Of a stretch of DNA of 64,000 nt, positions 45,823 through 55,098 are shown piece by piece. The DNA comes from Bryobacteraceae bacterium (lineage in GTDB: Bacteria > Acidobacteriota > Terriglobia > Bryobacterales > Bryobacteraceae): positions 1 to 64,000 of the forward strand of contig JAIEPW010000108.1 of assembly GCA_019748195.1 (NCBI GenBank), in the 5' to 3' direction. Within the stretch, counting starts at the first letter, position 1. Each line of letters begins with the position of its first letter. The notes beneath the pieces were generated by a model. That model was given only the letters and a program-made list of their open reading frames with translations, ran no database searches and was not told the DNA's origin. The translations under genes were made by a program, and so were the position numbers.

Positions 45823-46307
45823 GCACCACCTCAAGATTCCGGTCCAACACGCGAGACCTCTTCCGGCGCGTCCTGCTATGCAGCGGGACCTTGCTCGCCG
45901 GCGGAGGTTGCTGTCTTGGCCAGCACAGCGTTCCCGGACGCCATCCACTCACGGCGCCGGACTGGAAACACGAGGTCCTAAGGACCGGCGTACACCAACC
46001 CGACATGCACACCAATCTCCCCAAGAGCTGGCAAATGAGTGTCCTGGCAGTCGTGGCCGCGCAAGCCGGCGACAGCGTCAGTTCCTGGGGTGCTGTCGAA
46101 TTGAATCCCGTCCTGGCTCCAAGACCCGGAATGCGATTTGACGGGCGTGCTGCAGGGGTCAAGTTTGGCATTATCGGCGCCCTGCTGCTCACCGAGTACG
46201 TGATTGTTCGCCGCAATCCCGAGCGGAGCAAGCGGTTCACCAGGCTCAACTGGGGCCTTGCCGCGGTCACCTCCGCGATCGCCGCACGCAATTTCGCCGT
46301 TCGATGA
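45813..46307 (+). CDS. Uncharacterised small membrane protein
   Basis: The 164-residue protein has a hydrophobic N-terminal segment (LLCSGTLLAGGGCCLG) and hydrophobic stretches near 75-90 and ~118-132 (FGIIGALLLTEYVIV), and ends NWGLAAVTSAIAARNFAVR. GGAGG at 45801-45805 sits 7 nt before ATG 45813, a good ribosome-binding site. It lies between the ligase fusion (divergent, starts overlapping) and the CapD-like gene (convergent, 10-nt gap). I do not recognise the family. It is the only plus-strand gene in the right 24 kb. Confidence 0.72.
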   Translation: MKPCTTSRFRSNTRDLFRRVLLCSGTLLAGGGCCLGQHSVPGRHPLTAPDWKHEVLRTGVHQPDMHTNLPKSWQMSVLAVVAAQAGDSVSSWGAVELNPVLAPRPGMRFDGRAAGVKFGIIGALLLTEYVIVRRNPERSKRFTRLNWGLAAVTSAIAARNFAVR

Positions 46308-46317
46308 GTCCGCCCGC

Positions 46318-48204
46318 TCACGCCACTGGAACTCCTTCGCTATCGCGGACTCGCACCAGCAATTCCGCGCCCGGCTGAAATTCCGGGACGGCTTCGCGAA
46401 GCAAATCAATTAGTCGCGAGGCATCGCGATCCCGGAGCGCACGCCGCAACTCGAGCACATGCTTCGCTGCCTGGCCGCTGCTCCACGGACGGTACGATAC
46501 GGTCCGGATTCTGGGATGCTCCGTGGGAGCAGGCTGCTCGTATTCATAGTAAAGCTGCTCGTTCAGCTTCTCGCCGGCTCGGAGTCCGGTGAACTTGATT
46601 TCGATGTCTTCGCCCGGCTCCAGGTTATGCAGCCGGGATAGGCGCTTCGCCAAGTCAAGAATTCGCGCCGGCGGCCCCATGTCCAACACAAACAATTCGT
46701 GATCGGCTGTTAGCGCCGATGCCTCGATCACCAATTCCGCAGCTTCCGGAATAGACATGAAATACCGCTCCATGTCCGGATGGGTGACCGTGATGGGCCC
46801 TCCCCACTTGATCTGCTGCAGAAATAGCGGCAGAACGCTGCCACAGCTCCCTAGGACGTTGCCGAAGCGAACGGTCGCGAACCGGGTCCAGCCCCCGGCG
46901 GCCGGACAAAGGAGCTCGGCTACTCGTTTGGCGGCCCCCATGCAATTGGACGGGTTCACGGCTTTATCAGTTGAAATGAGGACAAAAGTGGACGCTCCCG
47001 ACTGCACGGCAGCCTGACTCAAGAACCAGCTCCCCAAGATGTTGGTTTCCACCGCCTCAACCGGATGTTCTTCGAGCACCGGAACATGCTTATAAGCGGC
47101 CGCGTGATAAACGACCTCGGGGCGCTGCCGTCGAAACATCTCGCGCAACCGGTTCTCCGACAGAAGCGAGCCGAGTTCGCACCGGAACGGAAGGTCCGGG
47201 TGCCGATTCCGCAGTTCTTCCGAGAGCCGGAACAAATTGCTCTCCGCCTGATCGAAGGCGATCAGCAGAGCAGGTCGCGCGCGGGCCACCGTCCGGCAGA
47301 TCTCGCTTCCGATAGACCCGCCGGCTCCCGTTACCAGCACCCGCTTCCCCGCGAGCGAACTCAGACCTCGAGAGGTGAGGAGAGGCTCTGAGGCCCGATC
47401 CACCAGGTCCTCCAGCGTGAAGTCCCGGTTGTGGTTGGTTGCCCGCTGCAGCATCCACTCCCACCCGGGTATGCCGCGGCAGGACAGTCCGGCCTGCCGG
47501 CAGCGAGCCAGCGTACGAGCCCGAATCGCCGCGGGCTGCCCGGGCATGGTGATCAATACCTCCTCGACATTGGCGGGAACCGCGGAAGGAAGGCTGGCGG
47601 CGCCGCCGAGAACCCGAAGGCCCGCAACGCTGAGACCGAGCTTCTGTGGATCGTCGTCCAAGAATCCGACGGGAGTAAGCCCCAGTCCCGGATTCCGTAG
47701 CAGCTCCCGCGCGAAACTCGCGCCTGCTTCGCCCGCGCCATAAAGCAGCACAGCCCTGCCGCTTCCCGCCCGCGCCTCGCAGAGCATTCGGACGAGGGAG
47801 TGTCCAGCCAGCAGCGCTCCACAGAAAACGATGGCGTCGGCCAACAAGAATGAGGCAAGTTCCACCGCTGGAATCCGCGGTTCCCGTCCGCCGCTCAACC
47901 ACAGCACGGACAGGATGCCCGCGGCTGCCAGCGCGGCGGCACACGCCCGCACGGAGGTCCAAAGCTCAATCAGGCCAAAATGCCGCCATGATGAGGAGTC
48001 CGCGCGCAGGGTTCGAAGAAAAAGGACCCGGCAGAAAACCAGGATGGAAATCGAGACGACCAGGCCGTCCGGCCGGATGTTCCACACCAAAGTGGAAGCC
48101 GCCCACGCCGCCAGCGACGACAACAGCGCGTACCAGCAACCGGCGAGCAGACGCCGATGGCGGCGGAAGTGCGCAAGATACGGGTTGGGTGCAGAATGCT
48201 TCAT
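46318..48204 (-). CDS. CapD/WbpM-type UDP-N-acetylglucosamine 4,6-dehydratase (membrane-bound)
   Basis: The 628-residue protein has four TM segments in the first ~160 residues, a first nucleotide-binding-like domain, then an SDR domain from ~286 with GAGGSIGSEICR. The catalytic pair is MxxxK (Met422, Lys426 in NCMGAAKR), as in WbpM/CapD, where Met replaces the Tyr of most SDRs. By family it makes UDP-4-keto-6-deoxy sugars, the first step to QuiNAc, FucNAc or bacillosamine-type sugars. It is the last gene of the operon. The next gene upstream, the initiating sugar transferase, overlaps it by 4 nt. Confidence 0.9.
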   Translation of the reverse strand: MKHSAPNPYLAHFRRHRRLLAGCWYALLSSLAAWAASTLVWNIRPDGLVVSISILVFCRVLFLRTLRADSSSWRHFGLIELWTSVRACAAALAAAGILSVLWLSGGREPRIPAVELASFLLADAIVFCGALLAGHSLVRMLCEARAGSGRAVLLYGAGEAGASFARELLRNPGLGLTPVGFLDDDPQKLGLSVAGLRVLGGAASLPSAVPANVEEVLITMPGQPAAIRARTLARCRQAGLSCRGIPGWEWMLQRATNHNRDFTLEDLVDRASEPLLTSRGLSSLAGKRVLVTGAGGSIGSEICRTVARARPALLIAFDQAESNLFRLSEELRNRHPDLPFRCELGSLLSENRLREMFRRQRPEVVYHAAAYKHVPVLEEHPVEAVETNILGSWFLSQAAVQSGASTFVLISTDKAVNPSNCMGAAKRVAELLCPAAGGWTRFATVRFGNVLGSCGSVLPLFLQQIKWGGPITVTHPDMERYFMSIPEAAELVIEASALTADHELFVLDMGPPARILDLAKRLSRLHNLEPGEDIEIKFTGLRAGEKLNEQLYYEYEQPAPTEHPRIRTVSYRPWSSGQAAKHVLELRRALRDRDASRLIDLLREAVPEFQPGAELLVRVRDSEGVPVA

Positions 48205-48956
48205 GGAAGTGACAAGGTTCTCTCCAAATCGCCGGAAATCCGGGTCTCCTCTTCATGGCCCGGCGGCGTACCAAACGGAACCGGCTCCATACGCCGCGAG
48301 ATCCTGATGAGCTCATCGGCGGCTTGCCAATCTCTTAAGAGCTGCTCCACCCCCTGCAGGGCGCGCCGGCGGCTGAGAAGCCCCACGGCGGTCCATGCCA
48401 GCAGCCGAAGGTCGGAACGGATGCCCGCATGCTCCAGGTACAGGAGCGCCAAACGGCTCTTCCACGGGCGGATTCTTCGCTGATAATCTCCGTCCGGGTC
48501 CTGGCTGCCGGCCAGAATCTCGCCTTCGTCCGCGAACACAATCGACGCCGCGTCCGTAACCCCTGGCCGCAGGCGCAGCAGGCGCCTCTCCTCACCGGTG
48601 TACAAGTGAACGTCGGGCAGAACCTGAGGTCGCGGGCCCACCAGGCTCATGTCGCCCTGCAATACGTTCCAGAGTTGCGTGAGCTCGTCCAGCTTGCAGC
48701 GCCGAATGAAGCGCCCGACTCTGGTGATTCGCGGATCATCCGCGGCCGTGGAGTTGACTCCGCTCCGGTCCGCGCCGATCCTCATTGAGCGCAGCTTGCA
48801 CATGCGAAACGGCGCTCCCCCTCGTCCGGCACGGATCCCCCAATAAAAAGGCGAACCGCGATCTTCCATCCACACCGCCGCGGCGACCGCCGCCAACACA
48901 GGAAGCGCGAGCAGCAGGCCCGCGGCCGAAAGCACGATGTCGAGAAGCCGCTTCAT
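48201..48956 (-). CDS. Undecaprenyl-phosphate sugar-1-phosphate transferase (WcaJ/WbaP family)
   Basis: The 251-residue protein has one N-terminal membrane segment ([18 protein letters not shown]) and the family motifs CKLRSMR (KFRSM-like), [17 protein letters not shown] and RLRPGVT. It starts the repeat unit by linking a sugar phosphate to undecaprenyl phosphate at the inner membrane. The C-terminal ~90 residues extend beyond the minimal domain. It is coupled to the CapD-like gene (4-nt overlap), which may supply the initiating 6-deoxy sugar. Confidence 0.9.
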   Translation of the reverse strand: MKRLLDIVLSAAGLLLALPVLAAVAAAVWMEDRGSPFYWGIRAGRGGAPFRMCKLRSMRIGADRSGVNSTAADDPRITRVGRFIRRCKLDELTQLWNVLQGDMSLVGPRPQVLPDVHLYTGEERRLLRLRPGVTDAASIVFADEGEILAGSQDPDGDYQRRIRPWKSRLALLYLEHAGIRSDLRLLAWTAVGLLSRRRALQGVEQLLRDWQAADELIRISRRMEPVPFGTPPGHEEETRISGDLERTLSLP

Positions 48957-49897
48957 AGGGCTCGCTCCCGAGCGCGGCCGGTTGTGCGCAGCAGATTCTC
49001 AACCCGCCCGGCAATCGAGGCGGAGTCAAGCCCGTGCCGACGCCGCAGGAAATCCTGGCATCCGGAGACACATTCTGCGGGATTTCGAATCCCGAGCCGC
49101 AGAAACGATTGGGGCCGCAGATCTTCGTCCGCAATTACCTCCGCAGCGGCGGTGCCCAAACCGCCCTTTGAGGAGTGCTCCTCAACCGTGATGATCCCGC
49201 CGGTTTGCTCGGCGGCGCCGCGGATCGCGGCCCTGTCGATCGGGGCCAGCGTGTGCATGCTCAGGACCCGGCATTCGATCCCCCGATCAGATAGAAGCTC
49301 GGACGCCGTCCAACATTCACTGAGGATCGCACCGGTAGCAACCAGAGTCACGTCCCGTCCGTCGCGCAATTGGCTTGCACGTCCGAGCGCAACCTCGGTC
49401 CGCGCGCACGCGGGCGCGGAAGGACAATCCAAGCGCAGGTAAGCAGGCCCCGAGTGCGCCGCCAGAAGTCGCGTAAGCTCCCGCGCCTCATAATCGTCAC
49501 CCGGGGCGATTACGGTCATGCCGGGAAGCGCGCTCATAACGGCGAGATCTTCAGTGGCGTGATGCGAGAAGCCGAGGGCACCATAGCTGAACCCGCCGCC
49601 CAGTCCTACAATTTTCACGTTCGCCTGGTGTCCGCAAATATCATTCCGGACGAACTCCAGCGGACGGAGAGCCGAGAAATTGGCGATCGAGTACGTAAAC
49701 ACGACACGCCCTTCGCGGGCCAACCCGGCCGCGAGAGCTGTCATACTCTGCTCGGCGATCCCCGCATTTAGAAACTGGCGGGGAAAGCGGCGGGCAAACG
49801 GCTCAAGCACTCCGAATCCCAGATCTCCAGTGATCAGGAAAATGTCGGGATTCTGCTCCGCCGCGTTTTCGAGCGTCTCGACAAAAGGCTTTCGCAT
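48953..49897 (-). CDS. Transketolase-like protein, C-terminal half (pyrimidine/transketolase_C domains)
   Basis: The 314-residue protein starts MRKPFVETLENAAEQN and contains GDLGFGVLEPFARRF and the AGIAEQSM Glu region that activates the TPP pyrimidine ring, followed by a transketolase C domain (AALRGAAEQTGGIITVEEHS-like). The N-terminal half is the gene 15 nt upstream, so the enzyme is a two-chain heteromer. By family it would transfer a two-carbon ketol unit. In a glycan cluster it probably builds a branched or unusual sugar, not central metabolism. The substrate is inferred only. Confidence 0.85.
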   Translation of the reverse strand: MRKPFVETLENAAEQNPDIFLITGDLGFGVLEPFARRFPRQFLNAGIAEQSMTALAAGLAREGRVVFTYSIANFSALRPLEFVRNDICGHQANVKIVGLGGGFSYGALGFSHHATEDLAVMSALPGMTVIAPGDDYEARELTRLLAAHSGPAYLRLDCPSAPACARTEVALGRASQLRDGRDVTLVATGAILSECWTASELLSDRGIECRVLSMHTLAPIDRAAIRGAAEQTGGIITVEEHSSKGGLGTAAAEVIADEDLRPQSFLRLGIRNPAECVSGCQDFLRRRHGLDSASIAGRVENLLRTTGRARERAL

Positions 49898-49912
49898 GTT
49901 TTCCCCGTACGC

Positions 49913-50746
49913 CTATTCAAGCTGCGTCATGGCCGAATCCAGTTCCGCCCCTTGCGCTGAACGATAGTGCCAAAGCACGCTGTTTTCCATGAAATCCACT
50001 CCGCGCCCTTTAACTGTGCGCGCGAGAATGCAGGAAGGCTTGCCGGATTGGTGTCGGGCCGTTTCGAGTACGGACCGCAGGGACGCGTGATCATGCCCAT
50101 CGCATTCCGCCACCCACCAGCCGAAACCCTGCCACTTGGCGGCCAGCGGCTCCAGACGGAGAGTCTCCTCCGTGGCCGCTAGGCTCTGCAAACCGTTGCA
50201 ATCGACAATCACCGTCAACCGGTCCAGGCGATGGTGGCCGGCGAACAAGATGGCCTCCCAGTTCGAGCCCTCGTCCAACTCGCCATCGCTGAGCAGCGCA
50301 ACCACCCGATGGTCGCGGTGATCCAGTTGTGCCGCCAGCGCCATTCCGCAAGCCACCGGAAGCCCGTGGCCCAGCGATCCGGTCGACCAGTCCACTCCCG
50401 GAACAGCGGATGAAGCGTGACCACAAAAAATCGACCCGTCTCCGGAGTAAGCCTCCAGCGCCTCGCTCGGAAAGAACCCGCGACGCGAGAGCGCCGCGTA
50501 CAGAGCGCTGGCCGCATGGCCCTTGCTCAGGATGAAACGGTCGCGTCCAGACCAACCCGGCTCCTGCGGGCGCACCCGGAGCAAGCCGCCGTACAGCACG
50601 GCCAGGATGTCCGCGCAAGAGAATGCGGAACCAATATGCGAGCTTCGCGCGCGCGAGGTCATTCGAAGAGCCCTGCGGCGGATCTCGCGAGCGAACACGG
50701 CAATCTCGCGATCCGCCCCCACGGCTGGAAGAACACCGGCGCTCAT
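49913..50746 (-). CDS. Transketolase-like protein, N-terminal half (TPP-binding domain)
   Basis: The 277-residue protein has His residues of the TPP site (SHIGSAFSCADI and SKGHAASALYA), the TPP-binding motif SDGELDEGSNWEA...NGLQ, and ends just before the pyrimidine domain. The usual GDG motif is SDG here. It is shorter than full transketolase and needs the partner gene at 48953-49897. It overlaps the DegT aminotransferase gene by 4 nt. Together the two halves likely make a nucleotide-sugar-linked ketol transfer for the surface polysaccharide. Confidence 0.85.
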   Translation of the reverse strand: MSAGVLPAVGADREIAVFAREIRRRALRMTSRARSSHIGSAFSCADILAVLYGGLLRVRPQEPGWSGRDRFILSKGHAASALYAALSRRGFFPSEALEAYSGDGSIFCGHASSAVPGVDWSTGSLGHGLPVACGMALAAQLDHRDHRVVALLSDGELDEGSNWEAILFAGHHRLDRLTVIVDCNGLQSLAATEETLRLEPLAAKWQGFGWWVAECDGHDHASLRSVLETARHQSGKPSCILARTVKGRGVDFMENSVLWHYRSAQGAELDSAMTQLE

Positions 50747-51861
50747 CGGTAAAAGCTCCGGATCAGGCTGGAAACATATTCAACCTCCTCATCAGTCACC
50801 GATGGATTCATCGGCAGCATCAACACCCGCGAGAACAGCTCCTCGGTCCGATGCAGGTTCTGATCGAAGCCGAGACGGCGCAACTGATGCACCGGTTTGC
50901 CACCCCAGGGCAACAGAGTACCTACCCCGTGCCCTGCCAGATAGCGCCGCAAACGGTCACGATCGGCCGCCTCGATCTCGTAATTCTGAAACACATCCCA
51001 GTGGTCCCCGTCCGGGCCGTCGGGTCCCGGTGGAATCACGACTTGCGGAATGTTTTCCAGGTTTCTCCTGTAGGTCGCCGCGAGGGCTCGCCGCGTCGCG
51101 ATCGAACTGTCAAGCTCCTCGAGTCGCGCCGCCAGAACTGCTGCCTGGATGTTATCGAGGCGGGAGTTGCGCCCCCATCGGACGACCTCCCCTTCCGCAT
51201 CGCGGCCGTGATCGCGGAGTTCGAGCAGGCGACCGTAAACCGCCGGGTCGTCGGTTACAACCGCACCACCATCGCCCAGGCAACCCAGCAGCTTCGCGGG
51301 ATAGAAGCTGTAAACGCCCGCGGCTCCAAACGTGCCGGCATACCGGCCCCGGAACTTCGAGCCAAGCGCCTGCGCCGCGTCTTCGACCACAGAAAGTTCG
51401 TACTTCGCGGCGAGGGTCAAAACCGCATCCATGTCGCCCGTCCGCCCGTTCAGTTGGGTTGGGCAAATGGCCCGTGTCTTTGACGTCACGGCAGCTTCGA
51501 GACGTCCTGCGTCCAACAAATGGTCCGCCCCGATGTCTACAGGTATCGGGACGCCGCCCGCGAAGTGGATTGCGGCGGCAGTCGCCACCATCGTGTGGCT
51601 TGCAAATAGAACTTCGTCGCCGGAACGAAGTCCAACCGCGCGGAACGCCAATTCCAAGCCATCGGTTGCGTTGGCCACCCCGACAGCGTAACGGCTCCCC
51701 ACATAGGCTGCGAGCGCACGCTCAAATTGGACCAACTCGTCCTGCAGGATAAACGCGCCGCGCTTAATCGCACCGGCGATCAGCGAGAGGCTGCGATCCT
51801 GATCCACGCCGCATATTTCGCTGTATCGGAAGTACGGAATTACCGGGCTTTCTTGAGTCAT
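50743..51861 (-). CDS. DegT/DnrJ/EryC1/StrS-family sugar aminotransferase (PLP)
   Basis: The 372-residue protein is a PLP-dependent sugar aminotransferase, with the internal aldimine Lys190 in SFYPAKLLGCLGDGG and EDAAQALGS. I start at ATG 51861 (MTQESPVIPYFRYSEI), which overlaps the methyltransferase stop by ATGA; a longer frame extends into that gene. It would aminate a keto sugar, for example at C3 or C4 after the CapD-like dehydratase step. The regiochemistry is not shown by sequence. Confidence 0.9.
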   Translation of the reverse strand: MTQESPVIPYFRYSEICGVDQDRSLSLIAGAIKRGAFILQDELVQFERALAAYVGSRYAVGVANATDGLELAFRAVGLRSGDEVLFASHTMVATAAAIHFAGGVPIPVDIGADHLLDAGRLEAAVTSKTRAICPTQLNGRTGDMDAVLTLAAKYELSVVEDAAQALGSKFRGRYAGTFGAAGVYSFYPAKLLGCLGDGGAVVTDDPAVYGRLLELRDHGRDAEGEVVRWGRNSRLDNIQAAVLAARLEELDSSIATRRALAATYRRNLENIPQVVIPPGPDGPDGDHWDVFQNYEIEAADRDRLRRYLAGHGVGTLLPWGGKPVHQLRRLGFDQNLHRTEELFSRVLMLPMNPSVTDEEVEYVSSLIRSFYR

Positions 51862-52709
51862 GGGAGTGAAGAGAGCCTCCAGGAAACAGGAGTGGCCAGC
51901 TTTTTGGCCTCGATGTAGAGCATCTTGTGGTCGCCGGCGGGCCATGATCCTTCGCAAGGAATCAGCGGCGGAATGTCGGCGGGGACTGGATCGAGCTGTG
52001 CCGGGATTGGCGATCCCGAGCCGTAGAAAACCCGCTTGAGCCATTGTTTGCCGGAAAGAGTACGCGGAATCAGATGCAGGGCTGAGGCGCCCCGGCGAAG
52101 CATCGCGACGCCGCGATCGCGAAATCCCTGGCGGCAGTCTGGAAATGCGGCCAGCGCCCTGCAGGCGAAGTCGCACTGTTCCAGAATTGACACGATTTCG
52201 CTAGCGGGAAAGTAGCGCACGGAAGACGGACTGCGATGGAAGCCAACCCACTCGCAGTTCACCGAGGTAAGCAGTAGCGTTCCGCCGGGCCGAAGCACCC
52301 GCCGGGCTTCACGCAGGAATTGCCCGGGGTCTCGAAGATAGTAAATCGCTTCGAATAGGAGAACCAGGTCCATGCATTCCCGCGGGAATGGAAGCTGATG
52401 CGCGTCCCCCAGTTGCACTTCCACCTTGGGATTGCCATGGGTACATGCCTCGGCCCGCACGATGTTCTCCGGATCGATGTCGAGGCCCACGACGGAGCGG
52501 GCATTCCGCGAAAGACTTCCTAGTCCGACGCCGGCTCCGCACGCAACCTCCAGAACATCCCGGCAAGCGGCGTATGAAGCGGCCCAGGCATATCGGCCCC
52601 GCAGCATCCTCATCTGTTCGGGAGTTGCGGCAAGACCAGGCACCTCGGTTACGGCGGCGTAGCTCGTCAGCGTCAAGCCTTCCGTACCGCGCGTTTCATT
52701 CTTGAACAT
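51858..52709 (-). CDS. Class I SAM-dependent methyltransferase
   Basis: The 283-residue protein has the SAM motif LEVACGAGVGLGSL near 73-86, an acidic loop LDIDPEN, and a further LRPGGTLLLTS strand typical of UbiE/Methyltransf_11 enzymes. I start at MFKNETRG (52709), overlapping the glycosyltransferase stop by 37 nt; the longer open frame to 52859 runs into that gene. It probably O- or N-methylates a sugar of the repeat unit. Confidence 0.85.
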   Translation of the reverse strand: MFKNETRGTEGLTLTSYAAVTEVPGLAATPEQMRMLRGRYAWAASYAACRDVLEVACGAGVGLGSLSRNARSVVGLDIDPENIVRAEACTHGNPKVEVQLGDAHQLPFPRECMDLVLLFEAIYYLRDPGQFLREARRVLRPGGTLLLTSVNCEWVGFHRSPSSVRYFPASEIVSILEQCDFACRALAAFPDCRQGFRDRGVAMLRRGASALHLIPRTLSGKQWLKRVFYGSGSPIPAQLDPVPADIPPLIPCEGSWPAGDHKMLYIEAKKLATPVSWRLSSLP

Positions 52710-53725
52710 GCTATACGGACTAAAGCAATCAAGCTGCCAACCCCATAGGACGCGTGCAGCGCGACAAACGCCACAGGCAGGCGCAAGCGGGTGGCGACGG
52801 AGGCCGGCGCTCGCGACGCGACCCAGGCGCACGCAAGCACATAGAACATGAACACACACAGGAGCGGCAACCAGGTGAGCCAGACGCCGAGGATCAGCAG
52901 TCCAAGCCCCGTCAGGATCGCGAGCAGCGGCGTCAGGTGCCGCACCCGAACCGGAAAAACCTGGCTAAGCAATATCGGCCGGATCGCCCATTCGCCATTG
53001 CGATAGGAGTGATGAATGAACGACTTCAGCGAAGCGGGAGGGTAATACTCGCATACCAGCTCCGGCAGCAGCAGAACCCGCCCGCCGATTGCGCGGATTC
53101 TCTGATTCAGCTCCAGGTCCTGCCCCCGCGCGAGCTTTTCGTTGAAACCGCCGATCTGTTCGAGGAACGTTTTCCTCCAGCACCCGCCGAAAACCGTGTC
53201 CACCCACGCGGGCCGCGTCTTGCCCGTTCGGAACGCGGAATTCCCAACACCGAACGGGAGCTGTATCGCAGTTGCGATAGTCGCGGCCCACACACCAGCT
53301 TGGCGAGGCCGTGTTTCGAGCACCCCTCCGACATTGTCGGCTCCCGTGGAGAGCAGCGCCTGGACCGCTGTTTGGATGTAACCAGGCTTCAGACGCGAAT
53401 GGCCGTCCACACGAAGTAGGATCTCGCCAGAGGCGGCGGAGATCGCCCGGTTGAGCCCGCAGGGCGTAAGCCGCTCCGGATTCGCGATCACGCGTACCCG
53501 CGCATCGGCTTCCGCGGCCCTTCGCAGGAGGTCTGCCGTGCCGTCGTCGCTCAATCCATCGGCGACTACAACTTCGAGGCGGCCGGCATAGCCGTTGTTC
53601 AGAATGGAATCCAGAAGGCCCGAAATGGTACCCACTTCATTCCGGCACGGGATGATCACGCTGACCGCCGGATAGGGGATGCTTTCGGCTGGCGGATCAA
53701 GAGCGGCCAGGGATTCTGGAATCAT
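52673..53725 (-). CDS. GT2 glycosyltransferase, ExoA-like, with C-terminal membrane segments
   Basis: The 350-residue protein has a GT2 catalytic domain (VSVIIPCRNEVGTISGLLDS at ~22-41; VDGHSRLKPGY in the metal-binding region; FGGCWRKTFLEQIGGF; RGQDLELNQRIR). Three C-terminal TM segments follow (~265-345). The layout resembles ExoA of succinoglycan synthesis, a membrane-bound beta-glycosyltransferase. It overlaps the polymerase gene by 29 nt. Confidence 0.87.
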   Translation of the reverse strand: MIPESLAALDPPAESIPYPAVSVIIPCRNEVGTISGLLDSILNNGYAGRLEVVVADGLSDDGTADLLRRAAEADARVRVIANPERLTPCGLNRAISAASGEILLRVDGHSRLKPGYIQTAVQALLSTGADNVGGVLETRPRQAGVWAATIATAIQLPFGVGNSAFRTGKTRPAWVDTVFGGCWRKTFLEQIGGFNEKLARGQDLELNQRIRAIGGRVLLLPELVCEYYPPASLKSFIHHSYRNGEWAIRPILLSQVFPVRVRHLTPLLAILTGLGLLILGVWLTWLPLLCVFMFYVLACAWVASRAPASVATRLRLPVAFVALHASYGVGSLIALVRIACSRMKRAVRKA

Positions 53726-55097
53726 GTTGTCGAGCGGTGATCGAAGGATTCACGGCGGTCCGGGGCCGGCGGCTGGCCAGAGCAAGCGTCAGTAGCGGGA
53801 CCACCATGCAGTCCACAATCAGTCCTTTGTAACCCTCCGGCCCCGCGCGGATCAGGGGCGGCAGGTTCGCCGCGAATAACCACGGGGCCAGAATCGAAAA
53901 AAGCTGCATAATCAGCGGACTGGAAACCCGCTGGCTGCGCCAGGCGTTCAGGCAGAACGCCCACGCACCTCCGAGAACGGCGCCCCCCAGGAGTACACCC
54001 GCCATACCGAAGTTCAAATACCAACCCGTCGCGTGGTGCACGGAATACCCTTGTCCCGACATCGCGCCTACCATGCGGGTGTAATACTCGTAGATGTCCG
54101 AGGGACGATCCGGCCATAAGATGCGTGGCACGACGGAACATAGCAAACTGTAGATACTGTAGCCGAACTGCAGGGGCACGTCGCTTGAGAGAACTCCGTA
54201 AAGCGAGAAATGCGATCCGTAGGCTTCGTTGCTGGACGAGACGAACTGTGCGACCCCGGATGTCGACCTGATGTTGGCAGTGACGGTCCCCGTTAGCGAG
54301 GCGATCGGTGTTGCACGGAAATAGTCAATCAGGTACAGGAACCACATCCCTGCCGCCCCGGCCATTGCCGCCGCACCCAGGTTTGGCCGCACCGATCCGT
54401 GGATGTATACAAGGCATCCGCAAAGCAAGGCCACGAGGACTTCGTTCTTGTTCCCGAGCACAAAGGTAAACGCGCCCATTCCGAAGAACAGGAACCCGTA
54501 CGCGGCGAGGTGCCACCGCCGTCCGTGACTCCGGAAATACCGGGAGCCTCCGCCGGCCATCAGCACGGCGAACGTGATTGCGGCGGGGATCAGCGCCACT
54601 CGGTTGAGAAGTTGCCGCAGCGTGTACAGTGCGTCCCCCTGAAATCGCGTGTAGTGATACGCGGAGACATTCAGAACCCAGGCCGTGGACAATTGGTCTC
54701 TCATCAGCCAGATGCTCGCCAGCATTGCCGCTAGGGAGACGGTTAGTACCGGGCCGTGATGAAGGTCCAGCAAGGCACGGCTCGCATCCGGACGCCTCCC
54801 GCCCAGGACAAGAAGAGTGACCTGCGCCACGATGACGAAACCGCCATAGAGCAGAAGGGTCTCCAGGTAGGCGCTGTCCAGGGAGATTGGGAAAAGCTTC
54901 TGCTCCAAGTAATGATAGTTTTTTCCGCTGAAGCCTCCGCGCTTGTCAGTAATCAATCCCCATGCGCCGAAAAGCGACCAGTAATACAATGCGGCCGAAC
55001 CCAGCAGCACCGAGACGTCCCGCGTGCGCCGCCACAAAGCCCCGGCCAAGGCGATCACGATCGTTGTCAGGCTGATGAGTACAACCAGATGATCCAT
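53697..55097 (-). CDS. wzy: Wzy-type polysaccharide polymerase (multi-TM)
   Basis: This 466-residue hydrophobic protein has about ten to twelve TM segments and a larger periplasmic loop (~280-350, SGVAQFVSSSNEAYGSHFS...PDRPSDIYEYYTRMVG). Sequence conservation is low, as usual for Wzy. Its identity rests on topology and position between flippase-linked glycosyltransferase genes. It would join repeat units on the periplasmic face. Confidence 0.8.
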   Translation of the reverse strand: MDHLVVLISLTTIVIALAGALWRRTRDVSVLLGSAALYYWSLFGAWGLITDKRGGFSGKNYHYLEQKLFPISLDSAYLETLLLYGGFVIVAQVTLLVLGGRRPDASRALLDLHHGPVLTVSLAAMLASIWLMRDQLSTAWVLNVSAYHYTRFQGDALYTLRQLLNRVALIPAAITFAVLMAGGGSRYFRSHGRRWHLAAYGFLFFGMGAFTFVLGNKNEVLVALLCGCLVYIHGSVRPNLGAAAMAGAAGMWFLYLIDYFRATPIASLTGTVTANIRSTSGVAQFVSSSNEAYGSHFSLYGVLSSDVPLQFGYSIYSLLCSVVPRILWPDRPSDIYEYYTRMVGAMSGQGYSVHHATGWYLNFGMAGVLLGGAVLGGAWAFCLNAWRSQRVSSPLIMQLFSILAPWLFAANLPPLIRAGPEGYKGLIVDCMVVPLLTLALASRRPRTAVNPSITARQHDSRIPGRS

Positions 55098-55098
55098 G

